Shown: positions 1 through 5,201, counted from the first letter of the stretch. The stretch is DNA of 5,536 nt from Oscillibacter sp. (GCA_017380995.1 JAFOCY010000022.1:1-5536), one strand, 5' to 3'. The notes: generated from the sequence alone by a model not told the origin. Numbers and translations: made by a program.

Positions 1-52
1 AAACGCGAGCGACTGCTGATTTACGTCTTCCAAGGGCGTTTACTACTTTCAT
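1..52 (-). CDS. rpsI: 30S ribosomal protein S9, 5' end only (runs off the left edge)
   Basis: Read on the minus strand from an ATG at 52-50, the first 17 codons give MKVVNALGRRKSAVARV. This is the characteristic start of ribosomal protein S9: GRRKxAVARV is the conserved N-terminal block, and the short lead M-x-V-V/I-N-A-L/I is the form known from Bacteroidetes. Firmicutes S9 usually begins with a different, longer lead (for example a GTGRRK form). S9 is a small-subunit head protein whose C-terminal tail reaches the P-site tRNA; only the extreme N-terminus is present here. There is no strong Shine-Dalgarno before the ATG, which is usual for Bacteroidetes. The taxon call conflicts with the Clostridia genes in the rest of the window, so this fragment probably marks a chimeric join. 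The S9 identity is fairly secure, and the phylum call is inferred from 17 residues. Confidence 0.72.
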   Translation of the reverse strand, partial: MKVVNALGRRKSAVARV

Positions 53-59
53 GCTCTGC

Positions 60-86
60 TTAAATTTCGTTTAATGTAAGTGTTGT
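60..86 (-). CDS. possible 3' tail of ribosomal protein L13 (rplM)
   Basis: On the minus strand a stop codon at 62-60 ends a frame reading ...TTLTLNEI, seven bases before the rpsI start. In nearly all bacteria rplM lies immediately upstream of rpsI, and a short L13 tail ending in a few hydrophobic and polar residues would fit this place and spacing. Only about eight codons can belong to it, because the DNA to the right soon becomes the methyltransferase gene. The assignment therefore rests mainly on context. The exact right boundary, somewhere in 80-90, is not visible. Confidence 0.3.
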   Translation of the reverse strand, partial: TTLTLNEI

Positions 87-90
87 TGGA
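78..90. other. probable inter-species junction (chimera or recombination point)
   Basis: To the left, the DNA reads as a Bacteroidetes-like rpsI start with a possible rplM tail on the minus strand. To the right, a Clostridia-type SpoU methyltransferase begins on the plus strand, already inside its conserved N-terminal part. The methyltransferase frame is closed by a TAA at 77-79, has no Shine-Dalgarno and starts only with GTG/TTG codons. All of this is expected if its true 5' end was cut off here. Whether this is an assembly or cloning artefact or real recombination cannot be decided from the sequence. Confidence 0.55.
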
Positions 91-871
91 CGTCTACGCC
101 CGGCTCACGGAGGTGCAGCTATTGAACCGTGAGTTTCCGGAGAAGGGTCTGTTCATCGTCGAAAGTCCCAAGGTTATTGAGCAGGCGCTGGATGGAGGCT
201 ATGAGCCGGTCTCCTTTCTTGTGGAAAAGAAGCATCTGGAGACCCAGGCCAAAGATCTCATTGAGCGCTGCGGGGAGCTCCCCGTCTATACCGCGCAGTT
301 CGAGGTGCTGACCCAGCTCACCGGCTTCAAGCTGACCCGCGGTATGCTCTGCGCCATGCGCCGCAGGCCGTTGATGCGTGCGGAGGATATCTGCGCCGGT
401 GTCCGGCGGGTGGCAGTCCTTGAAAATATCATGAACCCCACCAACCTGGGCGCTATTTTCCGTTCCGCTGCCGCGCTGAACATGGATGCTGTCCTCCTGA
501 CCCCAGGCTGCGCGGACCCGCTGTACCGCAGGTGCCTTCGCGTCAGCATGGGAACGGTGTTCCAGGTCCCCTGGACCTACCTGGGAGATACCGCCGCCGA
601 GGCGCCCCGGGTGGATCTGGAGCGGCTGCAAGCCATGGGCTTCAAAACGGTTTCCATGGCCCTGCGGGAGGATTCCCTTTCCATCAAGGACCCCCGTTTG
701 GCCGCGGAGGAAAAACTGGCCATCATTCTGGGTACAGAGGGCGACGGCCTGGCCGACTCCACCATCGAAGGCTGCGACTATACGGTCCGCATCCCCATGA
801 GCCACGGAGTCGATTCCCTGAACGTGGCCGCCGCCAGCGCCGTGGCCTTTTTTCAGTTGGGGAGTGAATAA
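80..871 (+). CDS. TrmH/SpoU-family RNA 2'-O-ribose methyltransferase, 5' end probably truncated
   Basis: This is a SPOUT-superfamily, S-adenosylmethionine-dependent methyltransferase expected to methylate the 2'-hydroxyl of a ribose in rRNA or tRNA. Residues about 1-95 form the L30e-like substrate-binding domain (EKGLFIVESPKVIEQAL is typical). Residues about 108-260 form the knotted catalytic domain with all three motifs: motif 1 N119-P-T-N122-L-G-A-I-F-R128 with the catalytic Arg, motif 2 ILGTEGDGL (216-224), and motif 3 IPM...SLNVA (238-250). The visible frame is 263 residues, slightly short for the family. The GTG at 80 is only the first available start: a stop lies directly before it, no Shine-Dalgarno is present, and the frame opens inside conserved sequence. 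About ten or more native residues are probably missing at the junction near position 80-90. The rRNA or tRNA target is unknown. A perfect hairpin terminator follows the stop by two bases. Confidence 0.9.
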   Translation: MLLDVYARLTEVQLLNREFPEKGLFIVESPKVIEQALDGGYEPVSFLVEKKHLETQAKDLIERCGELPVYTAQFEVLTQLTGFKLTRGMLCAMRRRPLMRAEDICAGVRRVAVLENIMNPTNLGAIFRSAAALNMDAVLLTPGCADPLYRRCLRVSMGTVFQVPWTYLGDTAAEAPRVDLERLQAMGFKTVSMALREDSLSIKDPRLAAEEKLAIILGTEGDGLADSTIEGCDYTVRIPMSHGVDSLNVAAASAVAFFQLGSE

Positions 872-873
872 CC

Positions 874-905
874 AAAGAAGCGTGGGCCAAGGCCCACGCT
901 TCTTT
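874..905. terminator. bidirectional intrinsic terminator between convergent genes
   Basis: A perfect 15-bp inverted repeat, aaagaagcgtgggcc / ggcccacgcttcttt, has only AA between the arms, so the real loop is about four bases. It is A-rich on the left and T-rich on the right, as expected for a terminator working in both directions. It begins just after the methyltransferase stop (869-871) and lies 28 bases from the stop of the convergent membrane-protein gene (936-934). Confidence 0.85.
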
Positions 906-933
906 ACTGATACAGCTTTCGGAAATACCACGC

Positions 934-1626
934 TTACGGTATCACATAAGTACTGCCGTTGATGACCAGTCGATTCTCGGCCTCCCAGTAGATGAACATC
1001 CCCTCAAAGGCGCCCCAGGGGCCGGTATAGACCTGCAAAGGCGCTTTCTCCAGTTCCAATAAAAGTAAGTCGATCTTCTCATTCTCAAAATAAACATCTA
1101 CGAAGGTATCGCCGCCCAAAGCGCCCTGGTCACTGTCGGTCACCACGGCCCGGTATGTACCGCCCGGCGAAGTAACGGTGTTCACCACCGTATTCTGCCC
1201 AAAGCCAAACCATACCAGCGCGATAAACCAGGCCGGTAAAACCAACGCAGCGAAAATGACCAGCGATATCCCCTTCAAAACGGCGGGCTTCACTGTCTTC
1301 AGCATGGCAGCAAGCGCAAAAGCCGCGCACACAGCGGCAGCTCCCGTTACAACTATGGATCTGCTCTGAATCATATGAAAATAAAGTCCAAGGGCTGTCA
1401 ATGGCACCATCAGTGCAAGAAGAACAGCCGCTGACCGCTTCGTCTCCCCCGCCTTGGCCATCAGGCGGCAGCACAACAGGCAAAACACAATTCCAAAAAT
1501 GACTGCCTGCACAGGATAAGCGCGAACCACAGTCCGATACCCCGCCGCCCCGGCAGCGATCTCCAGTCCGGGCAGGAAAATCACCAGAGCAAACAGCACC
1601 ACGGCTATCGGGTCTTTTCTTTTCAT
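934..1626 (-). CDS. multi-pass membrane protein with C-terminal exported domain (DUF5412-like)
   Basis: This is a 230-residue membrane protein of unknown function. It shows about five hydrophobic segments, at residues roughly 7-28, 38-56, 67-86, 90-110 and 117-142. A polar C-terminal domain of about 85 residues follows, beginning TSPGGTYRAVV and ending with a short hydrophobic strand, INGSTYVIP. The 'S-P-x-G-x-Y' opening followed by beta strands and a terminal 'V-I-N-G' resembles small exported domains such as DUF5412. That link is from memory of the pattern and is tentative. The start chosen is the ATG at 1626, which has a good Shine-Dalgarno (GGAGGG) about seven bases upstream. An in-frame ATG at 1647 would add seven residues but would put that Shine-Dalgarno inside the gene. 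No catalytic residues are recognisable. It may be co-transcribed with the small frame ending at 1663. Confidence 0.8.
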   Translation of the reverse strand: MKRKDPIAVVLFALVIFLPGLEIAAGAAGYRTVVRAYPVQAVIFGIVFCLLCCRLMAKAGETKRSAAVLLALMVPLTALGLYFHMIQSRSIVVTGAAAVCAAFALAAMLKTVKPAVLKGISLVIFAALVLPAWFIALVWFGFGQNTVVNTVTSPGGTYRAVVTDSDQGALGGDTFVDVYFENEKIDLLLLELEKAPLQVYTGPWGAFEGMFIYWEAENRLVINGSTYVIP

Positions 1627-1662
1627 TCCGCTCCCTCCTGTCCTCATTTTTCATTCAGCATA

Positions 1663-1800
1663 TCATAAAGGAGCAGCTTTGGATAGCAGAAAGCGCGGGT
1701 TTTGGCCCACGCGCCTTTGCTCATAAGAGTCAATTACATCAAAGGATCTCTGCTTTGTATCGAAATCAAACAACTCAGAAATTTGAGCAAATGTAATCAC
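1663..1800 (-). CDS. possible small protein, 45 residues, not recognised
   Basis: A short frame opens with GTG at 1800-1798 and ends with TGA at 1665-1663. An AGGTGG Shine-Dalgarno (1813-1808) lies seven bases before the start, and a promoter-like pair lies upstream (1823-1850). The product starts MITFAQISELFDFDTKQR and continues FDVIDSYEQRR. It is polar and plausibly helical, with no signal peptide or membrane segment. The DNA encoding its last third contains an imperfect GC-rich hairpin (1690-1718), so the 3' end may be a frame running into a former terminator. The stop is 36 bases before the start of the membrane-protein gene, so co-transcription is possible. No family is recognised. It could also be a fragment of a longer, lost gene. 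Confidence 0.35.
   Translation of the reverse strand: MITFAQISELFDFDTKQRSFDVIDSYEQRRVGQNPRFLLSKAAPL
1690..1718. repeat. imperfect GC-rich hairpin, terminator-like
   Basis: The arms aaagcgcggg and cccacgcgccttt pair around a tttggc-type loop, with single-base bulges. Read on the minus strand it shares the core gcgtgggcc with the perfect terminator at 874-905, so the two hairpins flanking the membrane-protein gene look related. The T run after the stem is short, so termination would be weak. It lies inside the possible small frame 1663-1800, which argues against one of the two being functional. Confidence 0.45.
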
Positions 1801-1822
1801 AAAATCGCCACCTTTTTCTTTA

Positions 1823-1850
1823 ATTCTACCATGTATTCATAAAAACGCAA
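1823..1850 (-). promoter_or_regulatory. sigma-A-like promoter for the small frame at 1800
   Basis: On the minus strand, TTGCGT (1850-1845) is followed after 16 bases by TAGAAT (1828-1823). TGG lies directly before the hexamer, giving an extended -10 (TGn). Transcription would begin near 1816, leaving a very short leader that just includes the AGGTGG ribosome binding site at 1813-1808. The -35 hexamer overlaps the outer stem of the terminator at 1841-1887. No experimental support is available. Confidence 0.4.
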
Positions 1851-1887
1851 GAAATGACAGGGGCATACACCCCTGTCATACGTTTTT
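1841..1887. terminator. two-part hairpin terminator after the 59-residue gene
   Basis: The inner perfect 10-bp stem is atgacagggg (1854-1863) with cccctgtcat (1870-1879) around a six-base loop. An outer complement, aaaaacg (1841-1847) with cgttttt (1881-1887), extends it across an internal loop. T runs follow on both strands. It overlaps the stop codon of the minus-strand gene ending at 1886. Its core closely matches the spoIVB terminator at 2851-2883, including a compensatory T-A to C-G pair change. Confidence 0.8.
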
Positions 1888-2065
1888 ATTGGTCCGTCGC
1901 AATACTTGAAACGATCCGGTGCATTTCCTCTTCGCTGCGGGCATTGTGCGCCTTGTCCAGAATTTTTTGCTTTTCTTCCTCACTCATGGCAGAGTAGGCC
2001 GCCATGGCAGGCTCATTCATGGCAAGGGCCATGCCAAAGCCGATGGGTACTTTATAAAAATCCAT
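1886..2065 (-). CDS. small helical protein, 59 residues, unknown function
   Basis: This frame runs from ATG at 2065-2063 to TAA at 1888-1886. A textbook Shine-Dalgarno (ACGGAGGAA, about six bases before the ATG) and a good terminator immediately after make it a credible gene despite its length. The product begins MDFYKVPIGFGMALAMNEPA. The second half is charged and helical, with two related blocks, MSEEEKQKIL and RSEEEMHRIV, that look like a repeated N-cap plus amphipathic helix. No signal peptide, metal site or catalytic motif is seen, and the N-terminal glycine/methionine-rich stretch is too short for a confident membrane span. I believe similar short proteins occur in Clostridia, but I cannot name a family. 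It starts 12 bases after the stop of the spoIVB remnant, so it was probably translated downstream of that gene and may once have belonged to its operon. Confidence 0.75.
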   Translation of the reverse strand: MDFYKVPIGFGMALAMNEPAMAAYSAMSEEEKQKILDKAHNARSEEEMHRIVSSIATDQ

Positions 2066-2077
2066 GTTTTTCCTCCG

Positions 2078-2200
2078 TTATTCCGCCGCGGTCAGCATAG
2101 TCTCCATGGAAATTCCATATCCTTTACAAGGATCATTCAAAAGAACGTGGGTCACGGCACCCACCAGCCTGCCATTCTGGAGAATCGGGCTGCCGCTCAC
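2078..2200 (-). pseudogene. 3' remnant of a second spoIVB (peptidase S55) gene
   Basis: On the minus strand the frame ending at TAA 2080-2078 reads [20 protein letters not shown] and continues to MLTAAE. Over 39 residues it aligns without gaps to the C-terminus of the intact SpoIVB in this window, with 28 identical residues by hand count, and both end at equivalent stops. Similarity stops abruptly at the codon before the catalytic Ser motif (GTG here, ATG of GMSGS in the intact gene). In-frame upstream codons are unrelated and reach a stop at 2212-2210. The remnant keeps the active-site serine but lacks the PDZ domain, His and Asp, so it cannot be a protease. There is no Shine-Dalgarno before the GTG. 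The frame is still open, and its differences from the intact gene are mostly conservative, so it diverged as a functional paralog before being cut. Confidence 0.85.
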
Positions 2201-2239
2201 GAGTGATTGTCATTAGGGACAACAATTTTTAGACGCACT

Positions 2240-2806
2240 TCATTTCGCCGGACATTCTTCCATCAGATTTCCCTTGAAATCAATCTTGTAATAATTGTTT
2301 TCCCAGTCAAAAAGTTCAATTGCATCATCAAGGATGACAAATGGTTTTTTTGTTGACTGCGTAACAAATATATCTTTGCCCGAAAAAGTCCATTGTTTTT
2401 CAAGCATATCATTCAACATAGTTATTTCAATTTCACCGTAGATGACATAGCCTTTCTGGATTCTGAAAATCCCGAAATTGCTGCCAAAACTATCTATTCG
2501 CTTAACCTCTGCAAGTGTTTCGCCAAGAACATCAATCTTTATCAAGAAATCGTCCTGCAACACCAAAAGACTTCTATCTTCAAGAACAGCGCAGTCGCTG
2601 TCGCAACTTAAATAGCTACCAATGAGGGCGATTCTATATCTGCGATAGCCTAAGTCAATCAAAATCGAAAAGGTCTTTGATAAATCATTTCTCCTCAAAT
2701 TAGAAGGATTCATGACTACATCATAGTATTTATTGTCAGGTGAACCAATGGTATATGTATCATCGATACTTATATTGACAGTACAAATCTTATTATCAAG
2801 AATCAC
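2240..2806 (-). CDS. hypothetical protein, 188 residues, AT-rich orphan gene (possibly cargo or immunity-like)
   Basis: The start is GTG at 2806-2804 with a strong Shine-Dalgarno (GGAGG at 2820-2816, nine bases away); the stop is TGA at 2242-2240. The protein is acidic and soluble, with no signal peptide or membrane span. It is rich in alternating hydrophobic and charged residues typical of beta sheet, for example CAVLEDRSLLVLQDDFLIKI, GYVIYGEIEITML and AIELFDWENNYYKIDFKGNL. Each of these ends in a similar hydrophobic-acidic beta hairpin, suggesting a small propeller- or sheet-like fold. I know no named family for it. The DNA is clearly more AT-rich than ftsZ, spoIVB or the methyltransferase, indicating transfer. 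It sits between a spoIVB terminator and the remnant of a second spoIVB. Polymorphic-toxin immunity proteins often look like this, and an RHS remnant lies elsewhere in the window, but that link is only inference. Confidence 0.8.
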   Translation of the reverse strand: MILDNKICTVNISIDDTYTIGSPDNKYYDVVMNPSNLRRNDLSKTFSILIDLGYRRYRIALIGSYLSCDSDCAVLEDRSLLVLQDDFLIKIDVLGETLAEVKRIDSFGSNFGIFRIQKGYVIYGEIEITMLNDMLEKQWTFSGKDIFVTQSTKKPFVILDDAIELFDWENNYYKIDFKGNLMEECPAK

Positions 2807-2850
2807 GATATCCTTCCTCCAACTTTGATAATAACACTATATCATTTGTA

Positions 2851-2883
2851 AAGAAAAAATGATAGGGGCATTTGCCCCTATCA
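2851..2883 (-). terminator. intrinsic terminator of spoIVB
   Basis: On the minus strand, after the spoIVB stop (2891-2889), a perfect 11-bp stem, tgataggggca / tgcccctatca, is followed directly by TTTTTTCTT. This is a strong rho-independent terminator. It insulates the AT-rich gene downstream from spoIVB transcription and is the apparent sister of the hairpin at 1841-1887. Confidence 0.9.
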
Positions 2884-2888
2884 AGCTC

Positions 2889-3890
2889 TTATGATGCTGC
2901 GTCCAGCATATTCTCTATAAAGATCCCGTAACCTCTCGTCGGGTCGTTTACCAGCACATGGGTCACCGCTCCCACTAGTTTCCCATCCTGAATAATGGGA
3001 CTGCCGCTCATGCCCTGGACGATGCCGCCAGTGGTGTCCAGGAGCTCACGGTCCTTTACCGAGATCACCAGATCCCGGCCGTCGGCAGCGTTCTTGCAGA
3101 CCTTTAAAATTTCGATCGCATACTCCTGCGTTGTGTCTCCTTCTACATTGGAGCGGATGACTGCCTTACCGGGGACTGCTGCGCCAACGGGGACCGCCTT
3201 CCCCGCCGCATAATCTCCGTCCTCCAAAACGCCGAAGACCCCCGCCGCGGTATTGGCGGTAAGTCCCCCAAGCTCTGAAGACAAGTCAAAGTCTCCCCGC
3301 AGCTCTCCGGCGCTGCCTACGGTTCCCTTTTTGACCGCTTTTACGGTAGAGGGCAAAATGGTGCCCCTCATAAAGGGCATCAGTTGGTTGGTATCCACAT
3401 CCGTGATGCCGTGGCCCAGGGCGCCGAATTCGCCCGTCTGAGGGTCATAATAGGTCATGGTGCCGATGCCCGCCATGCTGTCCCGGACCCAGGCGCCAAT
3501 GCAGTTGACGCCCTGTTCATTGGCCTCCGGGACGACCTGCAGCGTCATGGAATCTCCCTCTCGGCAGACTTCCAGTTCCGTGGTCCCCTCGGTTTTTTGC
3601 AAAAGGGACTGAAACTGCTCCGTAGAGGTAACGGCGGTGCCTCCGCACTCCACGATGACGTCCCCCGTCTTCAGTCCGCAGCTTTTGGCCGGGGAGCCGC
3701 CCTCCGTCAGCTTCACCACCACGATGCCCCGGGAGAACAGCTTGATCCCCACCGTGTGTCCCACAGGCACCAGCATCCGCGGACTCATTTCTTCTGCCCC
3801 GGCCCGGAGGCTGCCGCACAGCGCCAGGGCCATGCAAAAGGCGGCGGCACTTCGCCCGAAACATCGCGCTTTTCGGAAACGCTCATACAA
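2889..3890 (-). CDS. spoIVB: SpoIVB sporulation serine peptidase (family S55)
   Basis: SpoIVB is a forespore-made protease secreted into the space between forespore and mother cell. In Bacillus it cleaves SpoIVFA, releasing SpoIVFB to activate sigma-K. Residue numbers here count from the GTG at 3899. Residues about 17-36 are a signal or anchor segment ending A-G-A. A PDZ domain follows at about 55-125 (AKSCGLKTGDVIVECGG), then the S55 domain. The catalytic triad is visible: His163 in GALGHGITD, Asp283 in ISVKDREL and Ser298 in GGIVQGMSGSP, with the same 15-residue Asp-Ser spacing as the Bacillus enzyme. The protein is about 335 residues, shorter than in Bacillus (about 425). Start: the GTG at 3899 abuts AAGGGG, which is part of a near-complete anti-SD match (AAGGGGTGATC). 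I therefore prefer the TTG at 3890, eight bases beyond it, giving 333 residues. It is monocistronic, with its own terminator. A paralog remnant lies downstream. Confidence 0.93.
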   Translation of the reverse strand: MYERFRKARCFGRSAAAFCMALALCGSLRAGAEEMSPRMLVPVGHTVGIKLFSRGIVVVKLTEGGSPAKSCGLKTGDVIVECGGTAVTSTEQFQSLLQKTEGTTELEVCREGDSMTLQVVPEANEQGVNCIGAWVRDSMAGIGTMTYYDPQTGEFGALGHGITDVDTNQLMPFMRGTILPSTVKAVKKGTVGSAGELRGDFDLSSELGGLTANTAAGVFGVLEDGDYAAGKAVPVGAAVPGKAVIRSNVEGDTTQEYAIEILKVCKNAADGRDLVISVKDRELLDTTGGIVQGMSGSPIIQDGKLVGAVTHVLVNDPTRGYGIFIENMLDAAS

Positions 3891-3914
3891 AAAGATCACC
3901 CCTTCTTCAAAATT

Positions 3915-3944
3915 TGCCGCGTTTCTGAACGTTTTTACGCGGCA
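3915..3944 (-). promoter_or_regulatory. hairpin in the spoIVB leader
   Basis: An 8-bp inverted repeat, tgccgcgt (3915-3922) and acgcggca (3937-3944), surrounds a 14-base loop. The hairpin would sit about ten bases upstream of the spoIVB Shine-Dalgarno (AAGGGG at 3904-3899) if transcription starts further up. It could be a dyad operator (a sporulation regulator site) or simply a leader structure. I could not find a convincing sigma-F or sigma-G promoter in 3945-4040, so the start of the transcript is unknown. Confidence 0.35.
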
Positions 3945-4041
3945 GCACTATCATGTGCCGTATGGCAGCATTGAAGCCGGGCCAAATCGTGGCGCATCCG
4001 CCAAGGAAATTTGGGACAAAAGCCGTATCATGAGGAAAAGC

Positions 4042-4073
4042 AAAAACTCCCAGGCAAAAGCCTGAGAGTTTTT
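4042..4073. terminator. strong terminator downstream of ftsZ
   Basis: A 14-bp stem, aaaaactcccaggc (4042-4055) with gcctgagagttttt (4060-4073), has a four-base loop and one wobble or mismatched pair. It is flanked by A and T runs on the two sides, so it can act in both directions. It lies 18 bases after the ftsZ stop and separates ftsZ from the spoIVB transcription unit about 140 bases further on. The stretch 3945-4041 shows no gene and no clear promoter. Confidence 0.9.
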
Positions 4074-4091
4074 GAAAAATTTGATTTGAAC

Positions 4092-5201
4092 TTACTGACG
4101 GTTGAAGATCTTGAAGATATCGTCAAAGGGATCGGGCTCTTCCGCCTCGGGCTCTGCCTGGGGGATATCCTCCTCGACCAGGTGCTTGAGGCCCTCGGGA
4201 GCTGCCTGCTTAGGAGCGGCAACAGGGGCCTTAATGGCAGAATCCACCTTCTCAAAGCCGGTGGCAATGACGGTAACGCGAATCTCGTCGTCCATAGTCT
4301 CGTCGAAGGTAGCGCCGAAGATGGTGAGGGCGTCGGGATGGACGGCCTGCTGGACCAGGGATGCGGCCTGCTCCACTTCTTCCAGACCGATATCCATGGA
4401 ACCGGTAATATTGATCAGGATGCCCTTTGCGCCCTCGATGGAGGTCTCCAGCAGGGGGCTGGAGATGGCCAGCTTTGCGGCCTCCTCGGCCTTGCCCTTG
4501 CCGGCGGCGCGGCCAACACCCATATGGGCCATGCCGGCGTTCTTCATGATGGCGGTAACGTCCGCGAAGTCCAGGTTGATAAAGCCGGTGTTGCGGATCA
4601 GGTCAGAGATGGACTGCACAGCCTGGCGCAGCACATCGTCAGCGATCTCAAAGGCGTTGGCAAAGGTGATCTTCTGGTCGGTGGCGTACTTCAGCCGCTC
4701 ATTGGGGATGATGACCAGGGAGTCCACCTTCTCCTTCAGCTCGTTGATGCCGGACTCTGCGGCGCGCATACGCCGGGGGCCCTCAAAGCCAAAGGGCTTG
4801 GTCACAACGCCAACAGTCAGGATGCCCATTTCCTTGGCGATCTCGGCAACGATGGGAGCGCCGCCGGTGCCGGTGCCGCCGCCCATGCCGGCAGCGATGA
4901 ACACCATATCCGTATCTTCCAGAGCCTTGGCGATCTGGGCACGGCTCTCCTCAGCGGCCTTGCGGCCCACCTCGGGATCGGCGCCGGCGCCCTTGCCGTG
5001 GGTCAGCTTCTCGCCGATCTGGATCTTATAAGTAGCGCTGGACACGTTCAGTGCCTGCTTGTCCGTATTCACGGCCACAAAATCGACGCCCTTAGCGCCG
5101 GTGCTGACCATGCGGTTGACAACGTTGTTGCCGCCGCCGCCCACGCCGATGACCTTAATATTGACAACAGTATCGGGACCGGTTTCCAATCCAAATGCCA
5201 T
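4092..5201 (-). CDS. ftsZ: cell division protein FtsZ
   Basis: FtsZ is the tubulin-like GTPase that polymerises into the Z ring at the division site. The start is ATG at 5201-5199 ([10 protein letters not shown]), with GGAGG seven bases upstream; an in-frame extension to 5366 lacks a ribosome binding site and contains the promoter. The protein is 369 residues, normal for the family. Visible features are the nucleotide-binding start [17 protein letters not shown] (15-31), the tubulin signature GGGTGTG (107-113), [16 protein letters not shown] (137-152), and the T7 catalytic loop N209-L-D211-F-A-D214. A short, Ala/Pro/Glu-rich linker spans about 322-357. The C-terminal peptide is [13 protein letters not shown], which lacks the usual I-P-x-F-L-R core recognised by FtsA or SepF, although acidic, hydrophobic and basic positions are kept. 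It is monocistronic, with its own promoter and terminator. In Clostridia it also serves the polar division of sporulation. Confidence 0.98.
   Translation of the reverse strand: MAFGLETGPDTVVNIKVIGVGGGGNNVVNRMVSTGAKGVDFVAVNTDKQALNVSSATYKIQIGEKLTHGKGAGADPEVGRKAAEESRAQIAKALEDTDMVFIAAGMGGGTGTGGAPIVAEIAKEMGILTVGVVTKPFGFEGPRRMRAAESGINELKEKVDSLVIIPNERLKYATDQKITFANAFEIADDVLRQAVQSISDLIRNTGFINLDFADVTAIMKNAGMAHMGVGRAAGKGKAEEAAKLAISSPLLETSIEGAKGILINITGSMDIGLEEVEQAASLVQQAVHPDALTIFGATFDETMDDEIRVTVIATGFEKVDSAIKAPVAAPKQAAPEGLKHLVEEDIPQAEPEAEEPDPFDDIFKIFNRQ

Noticed and set aside
119..931. Long open frame on the minus strand opposite the methyltransferase
   Set aside because: It is antisense to a gene with all SpoU motifs, runs through the terminator and has a low-complexity Gly/His/Gln-rich product without recognisable motifs.
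1627..1647. Earlier ATG for the membrane-protein gene
   Set aside because: The only good Shine-Dalgarno (GGAGGG) lies after this ATG and directly before the one at 1626.
2807..2860. Promoter for the AT-rich 188-residue gene
   Set aside because: TTTACA and TATTAT occur on the minus strand but only 13 bases apart; other pairings are weaker in this AT-rich stretch.
3384..3974. Plus-strand frame opposite spoIVB
   Set aside because: It is antisense to a gene with a complete catalytic triad, and its product is Arg/His/Gln-rich with no domain.
3945..4040. Sigma-G-like -10 (CATGATA, minus strand) for spoIVB
   Set aside because: No matching -35 element at the expected distance was found, so a single seven-base match is not enough.
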